This document shows positions 1-8,228 of a DNA stretch of 64,000 nt, in pieces. Under the pieces are notes generated by a model. That model did not search any database. It had not been told where the DNA came from and saw only the letters and a list, made by a program, of their open reading frames with translations. The translations under genes were made by a program, and so were the position numbers. Source of the DNA: Marinigracilibium pacificum (lineage in GTDB: Bacteria; Bacteroidota; Bacteroidia; Cytophagales; Cyclobacteriaceae). The stretch spans positions 186,001 through 250,000 of the forward strand of contig NZ_JABBNU010000002.1 of NCBI RefSeq assembly GCF_012926615.1, in the 5' to 3' direction. The first letter of the stretch is position 1; each line of letters opens with the position of its first letter.

Positions 1-449
1 CCTATAACTGCAATATGCTGCCTTGATTTATCATCATTAAGCTTTGAAGCAACAGACATCCCTAATGCTGCAGAAATAGAAGTTGAACTATGCCCAACGC
101 CAAAGGCATCATATTCACTTTCTTTGATTTTTGGGAACCCGGATAATCCGCCATACTTACGGTTTGTATGAAACTGATCTCTTCGCCCGGTAATAATTTT
201 ATGCCCATAAGCCTGATGACCTACATCCCAGACAAGTTGATCATATGGAGTATTATAAACATAATGTAGTGCAGTAGTAAGTTCAACAACTCCTAAGCTT
301 GCTCCAAAATGTCCACCATATACTGATACGTTATCGATTATATACTGACGTAGCTCATCACAAAAGGCTTTCAGCTGTGACTTGTCTAGTTTTTTCAGAT
401 CGTCAGGGCTGTCTACCTGCGCCAGTAATTTGCCGGGTTTGATTAACAT
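1..449 (-). CDS. dxs: 1-deoxy-D-xylulose-5-phosphate synthase, N-terminal part (cut by window edge)
   Basis: Reading the minus strand from an ATG at 449-447 gives about 149 open residues that run off the window start. They contain [21 protein letters not shown] and [12 protein letters not shown], which are hallmark thiamine-diphosphate-binding stretches of DXS. The enzyme condenses pyruvate and glyceraldehyde 3-phosphate, the first step of the MEP isoprenoid pathway, in the cytoplasm. The start fits the usual short N-terminal extension before the transketolase fold. A TAnnTTTG box lies upstream at 537-544, back to back with the scpA promoter. Only the first quarter of a roughly 630-residue enzyme is visible, so intactness cannot be judged. 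Confidence 0.95.
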   Translation of the reverse strand, partial: MLIKPGKLLAQVDSPDDLKKLDKSQLKAFCDELRQYIIDNVSVYGGHFGASLGVVELTTALHYVYNTPYDQLVWDVGHQAYGHKIITGRRDQFHTNRKYGGLSGFPKIKESEYDAFGVGHSSTSISAALGMSVASKLNDDKSRQHIAVI

Positions 450-536
450 AGGGCTTTTAAAATATTTACAGCTACTTTAACAGCTGCTAATTTATAATGT
501 TTATAATTTTAAAGATAAACTTTTTCTTATCTACTG

Positions 537-544
537 CAAAATTA
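537..544 (-). promoter_or_regulatory. Bacteroidota-type -7 promoter box for dxs
   Basis: On the minus strand this reads TAATTTTG, an exact match to TAnnTTTG, about 88 nt before the dxs start. A TTG lies 16 nt upstream, shorter than the usual 19 or so, so the -33 element is weak. Confidence 0.55.
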
Positions 545-566
545 TATATTTTTTGGATACCAATGG

Positions 567-574
567 TATATTTG
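567..574 (+). promoter_or_regulatory. Bacteroidota-type -7 promoter box for scpA
   Basis: TATATTTG matches TAnnTTTG exactly and lies 54 nt before the scpA start. No good -33 TTG is seen at the expected distance. It diverges from the dxs box 22 nt away. Confidence 0.5.
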
Positions 575-628
575 TAATGCAACTTGAATCGTAAATGGTA
601 CATTGTTACCAGTTAAAAATCTATAAAT

Positions 629-1375
629 TTGAGCTTTGAGATTAAACTTCCCCTATTTGAAGGTCCTTTTGACCTGCTGCTCTTTTTCATTGAAAGAGAT
701 GAGTTGGATATTTATGATATTCCGATAAGTAAAATAACGCTTGATTTTTTAGATTATCTGAAGCATCTCGAACAGATGAATATAGAGGTTGCCAGTGAGT
801 TTATCCTGGTTGCATCAACATTAATGCGTATCAAATCAAAAATGTTACTGCCTCGCCCGGAATTAGATGAACTAGGAAATGAGATTGACCCCCGTGAAGA
901 ATTAGTAAAACACCTTCTGGAATACAAGAAATATAAATCAGTTATTAAGGAATTGGCTGAGATGGAGGGTGAAAGGATAACTCGTGAGAAAAGAGGTAAC
1001 ATAACCAAAGAGTTGCGTAAATTATCCGAAAGTACAAATGTTGAAGCCGAACTTCAGGATATAGATTTATTTAAGCTGTTAAAAGTTTACAGAAAAGTAC
1101 TTGAAAAATACGAGATTGAGCAATCCAGGCCTCGACATCAGGTCGTGCAATACCCATATACGATTGATGGTCAGAAACAGCGAATTCTTAATTGGTTATC
1201 AGATAAGCCAAGAGTGAGTTTTGAAGAAGTGATTTCAAAACAACCTGATAAAATAGCTGTAATATTTAATTTTTTGTCTATACTGGAACTTCTCCAGCTC
1301 AACTTAGTTACATTACATATCGGGGAAGGTTTTAATAATTTTTGGATCGAAAAAATCACAATGCAAGAAGCATAG
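629..1375 (+). CDS. scpA: Segregation and condensation protein A
   Basis: This 248-residue protein has the typical ScpA N-terminus (LPLFEGPFDLLLFFI, then DELDIYDIPI), which forms the helical domain that contacts the SMC neck, and a C-terminal winged-helix-like part that binds the SMC cap. With ScpB it is the kleisin of the SMC complex that organises and segregates the chromosome. The start is TTG at 629: the frame closes at a TAA at 614-616 and no in-frame ATG lies in between, while the conserved LFEGPFDLL begins only a few residues later. No scpB or smc is in the window. The next gene starts 6 nt downstream and is probably co-transcribed. Confidence 0.93.
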   Translation: MSFEIKLPLFEGPFDLLLFFIERDELDIYDIPISKITLDFLDYLKHLEQMNIEVASEFILVASTLMRIKSKMLLPRPELDELGNEIDPREELVKHLLEYKKYKSVIKELAEMEGERITREKRGNITKELRKLSESTNVEAELQDIDLFKLLKVYRKVLEKYEIEQSRPRHQVVQYPYTIDGQKQRILNWLSDKPRVSFEEVISKQPDKIAVIFNFLSILELLQLNLVTLHIGEGFNNFWIEKITMQEA

Positions 1376-1381
1376 TATTTC

Positions 1382-2491
1382 ATGGAAATAAATGCCAAGA
1401 AAGCTTTTGAGACATTAAATCCCAGGAAAGTATGGATTCCTGTGGCTATAGGTTTGGCTATAGTTGTTTATTTATTTTGGTCTGATCCGGATATGACTGT
1501 TTCAGATATATCAAATATTCTAAATGCTAAGCTTCTACCTTTACTTCTAGCCGTTCTTGTTTTGGTGGCAAGAGATTTTGGATACATGTATCGAATCAGA
1601 GCTCTTACTAATCATGAAATTGAATGGGGCAGTGCATTTTATGTGATCATTTTATGGGAGTTTGCCTCAGCGGTTACACCTTCCGTTGTTGGAGGTACAG
1701 CAGTTGCTGTATTTATACTAATGATGGAAAGAATGTCATTTGGACGATCGCTTTCTTTCGTTATGTTGACTGCCATTTTTGATAATCTTTATTTCCTTAC
1801 AGTAGCTCCTTTGGTAATATTTTTTACTGCTGGAAATATTTTTCCTGAATTGACTCAATCTTTTACTGTTTTTGGATTTGACTTTAATGTTGATAAAGGA
1901 CTTGAGAATTTATTTTGGATAAGTTTTTCATTGATTTTGCTTTATACCTGCATAATGAGCTATGCCCTATTTTTCAGGCCAAGAGCATTTAAATGGATCT
2001 TGTTAAAAATCACTTCTATTAAGTTTTTAAGAAAGTTCAGGCATGCAGCTGGAAAGAATGGTGATGATATAATTCTTGCATCTAGACAATTAAAGGGGAA
2101 AGACTGGAAATACTGGATGAAAATATTAGTGTCTACATATTTCATCTGGACAGCCAGATACCTGATGTTAAATTGTATTATTGCATCTTTTACCTCTGTT
2201 TCGTTTGTTGAGCATCTTGATATATTAGGTAAGGAAGTAATTATGTGGGTGATTATGTTGATTTCACCGACACCGGGAAGTAGCGGTACAGCAGAGGTTT
2301 CTTTTGATCTTTTCTATAGTGGTTACTTGGGGACCAATACTTTAGGTACAGCCATACTATGGAGGTTGTTTACATATTATTTCTATCTATTATTAGGAGT
2401 GATCTTTTTACCTCGATGGATACGAAGAATTTATAAGAGAGGCGAGAAGTCTAAAGATATGGAAGCAATTAAAGAAGAAATTAACGCATAA
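1382..2491 (+). CDS. Flippase-like membrane protein, LPG synthase transmembrane-domain family
   Basis: The 369-residue protein has many hydrophobic segments (for example residues 18-33, 50-63 and 107-117 and several in the second half) and motifs typical of the UPF0104/lysylphosphatidylglycerol synthase TM family (PF03706): EFASAVTPSVVGGTAVA and SPTPGSSGTAEVSF. It lacks the cytosolic aminoacyl transferase domain of MprF, so lipid lysylation is not expected. The family is usually annotated as flippase-like, and the substrate is unknown. It begins 6 nt after scpA and ends at a strong hairpin terminator, so it is likely the last gene of that transcript. The inner-membrane location is an inference. 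Confidence 0.8.
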   Translation: MEINAKKAFETLNPRKVWIPVAIGLAIVVYLFWSDPDMTVSDISNILNAKLLPLLLAVLVLVARDFGYMYRIRALTNHEIEWGSAFYVIILWEFASAVTPSVVGGTAVAVFILMMERMSFGRSLSFVMLTAIFDNLYFLTVAPLVIFFTAGNIFPELTQSFTVFGFDFNVDKGLENLFWISFSLILLYTCIMSYALFFRPRAFKWILLKITSIKFLRKFRHAAGKNGDDIILASRQLKGKDWKYWMKILVSTYFIWTARYLMLNCIIASFTSVSFVEHLDILGKEVIMWVIMLISPTPGSSGTAEVSFDLFYSGYLGTNTLGTAILWRLFTYYFYLLLGVIFLPRWIRRIYKRGEKSKDMEAIKEEINA

Positions 2492-2524
2492 AAAAAAGCT
2501 ATCCTGATTCCGGATAGCTTTTTA
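2491..2524. terminator. Bidirectional intrinsic terminator between the flippase-like gene and ndk
   Basis: The inverted repeat AGCTATCC (2497-2504) / GGATAGCT (2512-2519) has a 7-nt loop and is flanked by A-runs on the left and T-runs on the right. It can therefore end transcripts from both converging genes. Confidence 0.88.
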
Positions 2525-2544
2525 TATTTAAATCTGCTTTCAGA

Positions 2545-2964
2545 TTAAAATTGTTCTGTTCTTGCGAAGAAGAATGCACCTTCGATTTGAGCATTTTCGT
2601 CAGAATCTGAACCGTGGATAGCATTAGCTTCGATTGATTCAGCAAATAAAGCTCTAATTGTTCCTTCAGCAGCTTCTTTTGGGTTTGTAGCACCAATTAA
2701 AGTTCTGAAATCTTCAACAGCATTATCTTTTTCCAGGATCATTGGAACAATTGCTCCAGATGACATGTAAGCACAAAGGTCATTGTAAAATGGACGCTCC
2801 TTGTGAACTTCATAAAACTGACCAGCACGCTCAGCACTCATCTTAGTCATTTTCATTGCCTTGATAGTGAAACCTGCTTCCTGGATCATTTTTATAATAG
2901 CTCCAACATTACCTGCACCTACCGCGTCAGGCTTGATCATGGTAAACGTTCTGTTTCCTGCCAT
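2545..2964 (-). CDS. ndk: Nucleoside diphosphate kinase
   Basis: The 139-residue protein has the full NDK signature: N-terminal FTMIKPDAV, and NAIHGSDS carrying the catalytic His117 that takes up the phosphate. It transfers the gamma phosphate from ATP to other (d)NDPs by a ping-pong mechanism and balances cytoplasmic NTP pools. Length and motif spacing are normal. The gene is a single unit: it converges on the flippase-like gene across a shared terminator and has its own TAnnTTTG box 34 nt upstream at 2998-3005. Confidence 0.97.
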   Translation of the reverse strand: MAGNRTFTMIKPDAVGAGNVGAIIKMIQEAGFTIKAMKMTKMSAERAGQFYEVHKERPFYNDLCAYMSSGAIVPMILEKDNAVEDFRTLIGATNPKEAAEGTIRALFAESIEANAIHGSDSDENAQIEGAFFFARTEQF

Positions 2965-2997
2965 GTTTAATTTAATTTGTTATTAATGATTGAGGCG

Positions 2998-3005
2998 CAA
3001 AATTA
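2998..3005 (-). promoter_or_regulatory. Bacteroidota-type -7 promoter box for ndk
   Basis: On the minus strand this reads TAATTTTG followed by CGC, an exact TAnnTTTG match, 34 nt before the ndk start codon. An upstream TTG is present at a shorter than usual spacing of 16 nt. Confidence 0.55.
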
Positions 3006-3157
3006 GCAACTCCCTTTCAATCAACCTAATGATATTCCTACATAAAGGTTATTTAATTGTTAAATGTATAACACAATCCAGATTTATATTATTTCGTTAA
3101 AAAATTATATAATAACAAGTGATTAATTACATGTGCATTGTCTAAATCGCATCATAG

Positions 3158-3188
3158 TTTGATATCTGTTTATTTATTTACACTTTTG
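3158..3188 (+). promoter_or_regulatory. Promoter (-33 TTTG, -7 CACTTTTG) for the DHH phosphoesterase operon
   Basis: TTTG at 3158-3161 is separated by 19 nt from CACTTTTG at 3181-3188, which differs from TAnnTTTG by one base. It lies 46 nt before the gene at 3235. The spacing is the consensus one for Bacteroidota housekeeping promoters. Confidence 0.55.
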
Positions 3189-3234
3189 CACGTTAACAAA
3201 GAGCCAGCTGTGTAAGTTGGATTTTTAAATATTA

Positions 3235-4266
3235 ATGGAATATACCCAGGCTTTAAAAAAGAAATTGGAAAATCCCCAAAGAATCGTGATAACAACACAT
3301 CACAAACCTGATGCTGATGCGTTAGGATCTTCTTTAGGGCTAGCCGGATACCTAAAAAAACGAGGGCATGAAGTTCAGGTGATTACGCCATCTGATTACC
3401 CTGGTTTTTTACATTGGATGAAGGGAAATGATGAAGTGTTGATTTATGATGAGAAAGACTCAGGTATAATGGGTAAGATCACTGAAAAAGTTTCAGATGC
3501 TGATTTGATCTTTTGTCTTGATTTCTCATGTTTAAGTAGAATTAACGGACTAGGTGAATTGGTAGAGAAAGCTGATGCTGAAAAAGTATTGATTGATCAT
3601 CATCAAAATCCACAACACTTTGCAGATTATGAATTTTGGGACACTGGAGCTGCTGCAACAGCAGAGTTAGTGTATGATTTACTTGTTGACATGGATGAAG
3701 TAGACTTAATCGATGTTGATATTGCAGAAGCATTATACGCCGGAATCATGACAGATACGGGTTCATTCCGTCATAGTAACACAACCAAGCATGTGCATGA
3801 GGTTGTAGGTGAGCTAATCGGATATGGAGCTGATATTAATAGAGTTTCCAGGCTGGTGTATGATAACAACAGTCCTGAGAGGATGAAATTTCTTGGTTGG
3901 GCTCTTTATGAAAATTTAACTATTGTTCCTGATCTTGAAACTGCTTATTTTGCAATTTCGGCTGAAGATTTAACTCGCTTTAATTCGAAAACAGGAGATA
4001 CTGAAGGTATAGTTAATTATGCTTTAGGTATTGAAGGAGTGAAGATTGCAGCAATGTTTACTGAAAGAGAGGAGGGGGTGAAAATTTCCTTCAGAAGTGT
4101 AACTGAGATTGCGGTAAACGAAATAGCTTCAGAACATTTTGATGGAGGTGGTCACAAAAATGCCGCAGGAGGGAAAAGTGATTTACCTTTAGAAGAAACT
4201 GTTGATAAATTCTTGAATTTGTTAAGAGAAAATAAAAAAGAAAAAATTAAACTACATACTAATTAA
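3235..4266 (+). CDS. DHH-family phosphoesterase, NrnA-like oligoribonuclease/PAP phosphatase
   Basis: The 343-residue protein contains the metal-binding motifs of the DHH superfamily: [12 protein letters not shown] (residues 22-33), a DFS motif near 96-98, DHH at 121-123, and the DHHA1 substrate-binding motif [10 protein letters not shown] around 304-313. NrnA-type enzymes degrade nanoRNAs and often dephosphorylate 3'-phosphoadenosine 5'-phosphate; which activity dominates here cannot be told from sequence. It is cytoplasmic, with no signal peptide. The gene leads a short operon with two FKBP lipoproteins: the next start is only 8 nt after its stop. That arrangement of nanoRNase and peptidyl-prolyl isomerases has no obvious functional link. 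Confidence 0.9.
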   Translation: MEYTQALKKKLENPQRIVITTHHKPDADALGSSLGLAGYLKKRGHEVQVITPSDYPGFLHWMKGNDEVLIYDEKDSGIMGKITEKVSDADLIFCLDFSCLSRINGLGELVEKADAEKVLIDHHQNPQHFADYEFWDTGAAATAELVYDLLVDMDEVDLIDVDIAEALYAGIMTDTGSFRHSNTTKHVHEVVGELIGYGADINRVSRLVYDNNSPERMKFLGWALYENLTIVPDLETAYFAISAEDLTRFNSKTGDTEGIVNYALGIEGVKIAAMFTEREEGVKISFRSVTEIAVNEIASEHFDGGGHKNAAGGKSDLPLEETVDKFLNLLRENKKEKIKLHTN

Positions 4267-4274
4267 GAACCACT

Positions 4275-5138
4275 ATGAGAAAATATTTTTTAATGGTCGC
4301 TTCACTAGCTGCATTTGCTGCTTGTGATTCTGGAGAAAAAATGACTGAATCTGGATTTAAATATCAAGCTTTAGGTGAAGAAACTAAAGCTGCAGCTGAT
4401 TCTGGAAGTTTTTTTATTATGAACGTGAAATTATCTGCTGATGATTCTGTTATTTATAATTCTGATGAATCCGGAAGACCTGCTGATTATCCTGTAATGC
4501 CTACTTTAGGAGAAAGAGAAAAAGGTACTATTGTTGAGATATTTCAGTTGTTAGCTGTAAACGATAGTATTTATGCAGAAATCCCTGCTACTGACTTTTA
4601 CAAAGGCGGACCTGGATTACCTCCATCTATTGATTCAACAACTACAATGAAAATTTCTTTAGGGTTGATTGATATCTTAAATCCTGAAGAAAGAATGAAT
4701 TATATGACTGAGCTTAGTTCTAAATTAAAAGAAAAGCAAAAAGCAAAGGATCTGGAAGTGATCAAGGAATACATTGCTTCTGAAGGCTTAGAGAATGTTC
4801 AGTCTACAGAGTCAGGAATTCACTACATTGTAAATCAAGAAGGTGAGGGAGATTCTCCAACAGCTACTGATGCGGTAAAAGTTCATTATGAAGGAAGATT
4901 ATTAGATGGCACTAAATTTGATAGTTCACTTGATAGAGGAGAGCCAATTACGTTCCCTTTAAACAGAGTTATTCCAGGGTGGACTGAAGGTGTTCAGTTG
5001 ATGACAGTTGGATCAAAATACACATTTATTATTCCTTCAACTTTAGCTTATGGCGAAAGAGGAACTCCAGGTATCCCTGCTAATTCTGTACTGGTATTTG
5101 ATGTTGAGTTGTTAGATATAAATCCTGAAAATGAATAA
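4275..5138 (+). CDS. FKBP-type peptidyl-prolyl isomerase lipoprotein
   Basis: The protein (287 residues) starts with a lipoprotein signal ending AFAAC, lipid cysteine Cys17. Residues about 30-170 form an N-terminal region with a helical, Lys/Glu-rich stretch near 148-165, and the last 100 residues are a clear FKBP domain ([45 protein letters not shown]). The isomerase core keeps the FDSS, VIPGW and AYG motifs, so it is probably active as a periplasmic or envelope folding catalyst of the FkpA/Mip kind. It follows the DHH gene by 8 nt and overlaps the next gene by 8 nt. Confidence 0.9.
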   Translation: MRKYFLMVASLAAFAACDSGEKMTESGFKYQALGEETKAAADSGSFFIMNVKLSADDSVIYNSDESGRPADYPVMPTLGEREKGTIVEIFQLLAVNDSIYAEIPATDFYKGGPGLPPSIDSTTTMKISLGLIDILNPEERMNYMTELSSKLKEKQKAKDLEVIKEYIASEGLENVQSTESGIHYIVNQEGEGDSPTATDAVKVHYEGRLLDGTKFDSSLDRGEPITFPLNRVIPGWTEGVQLMTVGSKYTFIIPSTLAYGERGTPGIPANSVLVFDVELLDINPENE

Positions 5139-5682
5139 GGTAATTTTAAATTTATTTTTTGTATCACTGATTATGTTTTCTTGTGGGCTAAATGTTGATT
5201 CAGTTAGCTTTGAGGAAGCTCTTGAAATTAGAGCAGAGGAATATAAGCGCTTTGCAGATAACAATCGTGATTCAATAGACGCAGATGTTGTCGATATTGA
5301 AGCTTATTTGGAGCAAAAGGGTGTTACTGATTATGATACTACGTACAGTGGCGTTAGATATTATACGGATATAGATGGTACGGGTCCTGAAGTAGAGCCT
5401 GGTTCTAGGGTTGCAGTGTATTATGAGCTTTATAATCTTGAAACCGGACAACTTATTTCTCAGTCAAGAGATAACACAACAGGAGATGAGCGAGTGTTTG
5501 TTTATACTGCCTATGCTGCTAGTGTTATTCAGGGTTTTGATGAAGGGATAGAGAAGTTAAGACAAGGTGATGAAGCACATATTTTTATACCTTCTGATTT
5601 AGGCTATGGAGAAAATCCTGTAAAAGATATACCCGGTAATACAAACTTGTATTACTTTATTAAAGTAAGGCAAGTTCAATAA
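5131..5682 (+). CDS. Degenerate FKBP-like lipoprotein
   Basis: The 183-residue protein has a lipoprotein signal ending MFSC (Cys18) and a C-terminal half that aligns with [30 protein letters not shown] and [11 protein letters not shown]. Compared with its neighbour it has lost the FDSS motif and has Phe for the pocket Trp (VIQGF instead of VIPGW), so isomerase activity may be weak or absent and a binding role is possible. It overlaps the previous gene by 8 nt, which suggests translational coupling and perhaps a duplication origin. It ends just before the terminator at 5700. Confidence 0.85.
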   Translation: MNKVILNLFFVSLIMFSCGLNVDSVSFEEALEIRAEEYKRFADNNRDSIDADVVDIEAYLEQKGVTDYDTTYSGVRYYTDIDGTGPEVEPGSRVAVYYELYNLETGQLISQSRDNTTGDERVFVYTAYAASVIQGFDEGIEKLRQGDEAHIFIPSDLGYGENPVKDIPGNTNLYYFIKVRQVQ

Positions 5683-5699
5683 ATGAAATTTAATTAAAT

Positions 5700-5724
5700 A
5701 CCCCGCTTATGCGGGGTTTTTTTA
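5700..5724 (+). terminator. Intrinsic terminator after the FKBP operon
   Basis: CCCCGC (5701-5706), loop TTAT, GCGGGG (5711-5716) and an eight-T run form a textbook rho-independent terminator. It abuts the start of the next gene, whose most upstream ATG (5709) lies inside the hairpin. Confidence 0.93.
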
Positions 5725-5729
5725 TTATG

Positions 5730-6305
5730 ATGAAGATTTGTTTTGCGACCAATAACCACAATAAGGTAAAAGAGGTTCAGGCTCTTTTAGGAGATAAGTA
5801 TCACTTGATAACTTTAGATGAAGCTGGTGTTGATTTTGAATTGAGGGAGGATTATGACACACTTGAAGCTAATTCAAAACAAAAGGCTGAGCAAGTATAT
5901 GAAATTGCTGGTGTTCCGGTATTTGCTGATGATACTGGTCTTGAAGTTGAAGCTTTAAATGGTGCACCTGGTGTGTATTCTGCACGATATGCCGGAGAAC
6001 AAAAAAACGACAAGGATAATATTAAAAAGTTACTTAATGAATTAGGTGACAGTGCAAATAGGAGTGCTCGATTCAGGACAGTAATTACACTAATCTTAGA
6101 AGGAGAAGTCAAGCAATTTGAAGGTGTAGTAGAAGGGGTGATTACCCAACAAGAGAGTGGTGAGGAGGGGTTTGGATATGATCCGGTATTTGTTCCTGAA
6201 AACAAAGGTGTTACATTTGCTGAGATGACAGCAAGTGAAAAGAATGAAATTTCTCACAGAGGCAGAGCTGTAAATAAGTTAGTTGACTATTTGAAATCTA
6301 TTTAG
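5730..6305 (+). CDS. rdgB: Non-canonical purine NTP pyrophosphatase (XTP/dITP diphosphatase)
   Basis: The 191-residue RdgB/HAM1 protein shows ATNNHNKVKEV near the N-terminus, FADDTGLEVEALNGAPGVYSA in the middle and SHRGRAVNKL near the end. It hydrolyses XTP, ITP and dITP to the monophosphates and keeps deaminated purines out of nucleic acids. The frame is open back to an ATG at 5709, but that codon lies in the loop of a strong terminator. ATG 5730 (or 5727) gives the standard N-terminus MKICFATNN and is preferred. No Shine-Dalgarno sequence is visible because the leader is a T-run, so how it is transcribed past the terminator is unclear. Confidence 0.93.
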   Translation: MKICFATNNHNKVKEVQALLGDKYHLITLDEAGVDFELREDYDTLEANSKQKAEQVYEIAGVPVFADDTGLEVEALNGAPGVYSARYAGEQKNDKDNIKKLLNELGDSANRSARFRTVITLILEGEVKQFEGVVEGVITQQESGEEGFGYDPVFVPENKGVTFAEMTASEKNEISHRGRAVNKLVDYLKSI

Positions 6306-6340
6306 GTTATTTAATACTTTCCTATGCAAAACGGTTGTAT

Positions 6341-6348
6341 TACTTTTG
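6341..6348 (+). promoter_or_regulatory. Bacteroidota-type -7 promoter box for udk
   Basis: TACTTTTG followed by CG matches TAnnTTTG exactly, 50 nt upstream of the uridine kinase start. No clear TTG is found at the -33 distance. Confidence 0.55.
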
Positions 6349-6398
6349 CGCCGGAGAATAAATAGTTCTAAATTAGATAGTAAGCAATAGCGTTTCTT

Positions 6399-7019
6399 AT
6401 GCGAAAACCCTTTATCATAGGTATTACCGGAGGTAGTGGATCGGGCAAAACCAGATTTTTAAATAGTTTGCTGGAGAATTTTACTGAAGAGCAAGTTTGT
6501 TTGATTTCACAAGATAATTATTATCGACCTCGAAATGAACAACCTGTGGATGAATCAGGAGTAACAAATTTTGATCTTCCTGAATCAATCGATCATCATA
6601 TGTTTGCTGAGGATATTGGTAAACTGCTTAAAGGAGAGCTAGTTGAAAAAGAAGAATATACTTTTAATAATGATGCAGTTACACCTGAAATATTAAAATT
6701 CAAACCAGCCCCAGTAATAGTAGTTGAGGGGATTTTTGTATTTCATTTTACTGAAGTTGCATCTAAAATGGACCTGAAACTTTTTATTGATACCAAAGAG
6801 CACCTGATGTTGAAAAGACGAATCATTAGAGATAATGAAGAAAGAGGATATGATTTGGATGATGTTCTTTATAGGTTTGAGAATCACGTAGGGCCAACCT
6901 ATGAGAAATACATAGCTCCCTATAAATCTGACGCTGACCTGATCATACCTAATATTACTCATTTTGATAGTGCTCTTGAGGTTATCACATCTTTTATAAA
7001 GAATAAGATAAATGGCTAA
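6399..7019 (+). CDS. udk: Uridine kinase
   Basis: This 206-residue P-loop kinase has GGSGSGKT at residues 11-18, QDNYYRP soon after (substrate-binding region of uridine kinases), VVEGIFVF in the middle and RRIIRDNEERG as the lid. It phosphorylates uridine and cytidine to UMP/CMP in pyrimidine salvage. Length and motif order match bacterial Udk. Its last 8 nt overlap the start of the TrkA-type gene, so the two are co-transcribed, although no functional link is known. It has its own promoter box at 6341-6348. Confidence 0.93.
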   Translation: MRKPFIIGITGGSGSGKTRFLNSLLENFTEEQVCLISQDNYYRPRNEQPVDESGVTNFDLPESIDHHMFAEDIGKLLKGELVEKEEYTFNNDAVTPEILKFKPAPVIVVEGIFVFHFTEVASKMDLKLFIDTKEHLMLKRRIIRDNEERGYDLDDVLYRFENHVGPTYEKYIAPYKSDADLIIPNITHFDSALEVITSFIKNKING

Positions 7020-7704
7020 TAAATTTGCAGTTATCGGACTCGGTCAGTTCGGAACCAGTATTGCACGTACATTGGCGGGCAGAGGTGCTGAAGTAATGGC
7101 TATTGATATAGATCTGGATAAAGTAGAGAATATCAAGGATGAAGTTGCTTATGCAGTGTCTCTAGATTCAACGGATATTAAAGCCCTTAAAGCTCAGAAT
7201 GTTCAGGAAATGGATGCCGTTGTGGTTGCTATTGGTGAGAATTTTGAAGGATTGTTATTGACTACAGTATTATTATTGGAGTTAAATGTTAATCGTCTTA
7301 TTGCCAGGGCTGCAAACAAACAACAGCACATGATTCTTGAAAAAATGGGAGTAAATGAGATACTTTCTCCTGAAGAAACTGTTGGTCGAACAGTTGCTGA
7401 AACATTATTGCACCCTAACTGGCAAAGTTATCTTTCTCTTCCTGATGATTATGAGATAGTAGAATTAAAAGCTCCGGCAAGGATTGTTAACGAGTCTGTT
7501 GGTAATCTCGGACTACGTGAAAAATTCAATCTTAACCTTATTACAATCAAAAGAGTATACGAAGAAGAGCGTAATGGAGAGAAGGTTAAGGTAGAACATA
7601 TCATTGGAGTACCAAAGAAAGAAACGGTTATTTACGAAACAGACATTATTATTCTGTTAGGAAAGGAAAAAGATGTGAATCGTTTCGAAGAAGTAAATAA
7701 ATAA
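7012..7704 (+). CDS. TrkA/KtrA-family potassium uptake regulatory subunit
   Basis: The 230-residue protein consists of an RCK_N Rossmann domain (GLGQFG near residues 9-14, acidic AIDID at the end of the second strand) and a C-terminal RCK_C domain (about 140-225). Such subunits bind NAD(H) or adenine nucleotides and gate Trk/Ktr potassium channels at the cytoplasmic face. It has a single RCK_N/RCK_C pair, as in KtrA/KtrC, rather than the tandem TrkA of enterobacteria. No membrane partner (TrkH/KtrB) is in the window, so it must be encoded elsewhere. The gene overlaps udk by 8 nt. Confidence 0.88.
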   Translation: MANKFAVIGLGQFGTSIARTLAGRGAEVMAIDIDLDKVENIKDEVAYAVSLDSTDIKALKAQNVQEMDAVVVAIGENFEGLLLTTVLLLELNVNRLIARAANKQQHMILEKMGVNEILSPEETVGRTVAETLLHPNWQSYLSLPDDYEIVELKAPARIVNESVGNLGLREKFNLNLITIKRVYEEERNGEKVKVEHIIGVPKKETVIYETDIIILLGKEKDVNRFEEVNK

Positions 7705-7713
7705 AAACTTTTC

Positions 7714-7743
7714 TTGAAGAATTAATTAATTAGGGTAATTTTG
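7714..7743 (+). promoter_or_regulatory. Promoter (-33 TTG, -7 TAATTTTG) for the small membrane protein/secDF unit
   Basis: TTG at 7714-7716, a 19-nt spacer and TAATTTTG at 7736-7743 match the consensus in both boxes and spacing. The box ends only 6 nt before the first usable GTG codon, which implies a very short or absent leader. Confidence 0.65.
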
Positions 7744-7749
7744 CGGGGC

Positions 7750-8133
7750 GTGAATGTGAGGAGTAACCATATTAAAAATTTGCCGATTATTCTTTTTTCG
7801 GTCTTTCTAAGTCTGACAGTATTGTCAGGGAAGATGGTTCAGTATGTTGTTCCGACAACAATTGAAGTAAGAAAAGAATTAATTTCAGAGCATCAGGATA
7901 ATTCTGATGAAGGTGAGAATGATCAGGATACTCATCAAACATTCATATACGAATCTCAGGCCTTACCTGGCCATATTTCAGTTTCTCTTCCTCAAATTTT
8001 TATTAAACAGGATACATTTTCATTTGTATTCGAGAATATTGACTGGAAACCTGTAATCTCTATTACAGAGAATTACGGCGAATTATACTTTAAAATATTA
8101 TTCAACAGAATAATTTCGCCTAACGCACCCTAA
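7750..8133 (+). CDS. Small membrane-anchored protein of unknown function upstream of secDF
   Basis: This is an open frame of about 127 residues with one hydrophobic segment near the N-terminus (LPIILFSVFLSLTVLSG), an acidic linker (EHQDNSDEGENDQD) and a C-terminal part of predicted strands. I do not recognise the family. The frame can be opened at TTG 7741, but that codon is part of the promoter -7 box, so GTG 7750 or GTG 7756 is more likely; no in-frame ATG precedes the hydrophobic segment. It lies 95 nt before secDF and may share its transcript, which would place it at the inner membrane with the Sec machinery. That link is an inference from position only. Confidence 0.6.
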   Translation: MNVRSNHIKNLPIILFSVFLSLTVLSGKMVQYVVPTTIEVRKELISEHQDNSDEGENDQDTHQTFIYESQALPGHISVSLPQIFIKQDTFSFVFENIDWKPVISITENYGELYFKILFNRIISPNAP

Positions 8134-8228
8134 GAACACTTCGATCTTCAAGCGGATAAATTCATATCCGTTTCAATTCAATTAATTTTATTAAACTCAA
8201 TTTTTAAATTTTATAAACTCATAAGATT

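Noticed and set aside
5709-5729. Upstream ATG for rdgB at 5709
   Set aside because: The codon lies in the loop of a strong terminator, and the extra residues are not conserved in the family; ATG 5730 fits the standard N-terminus.
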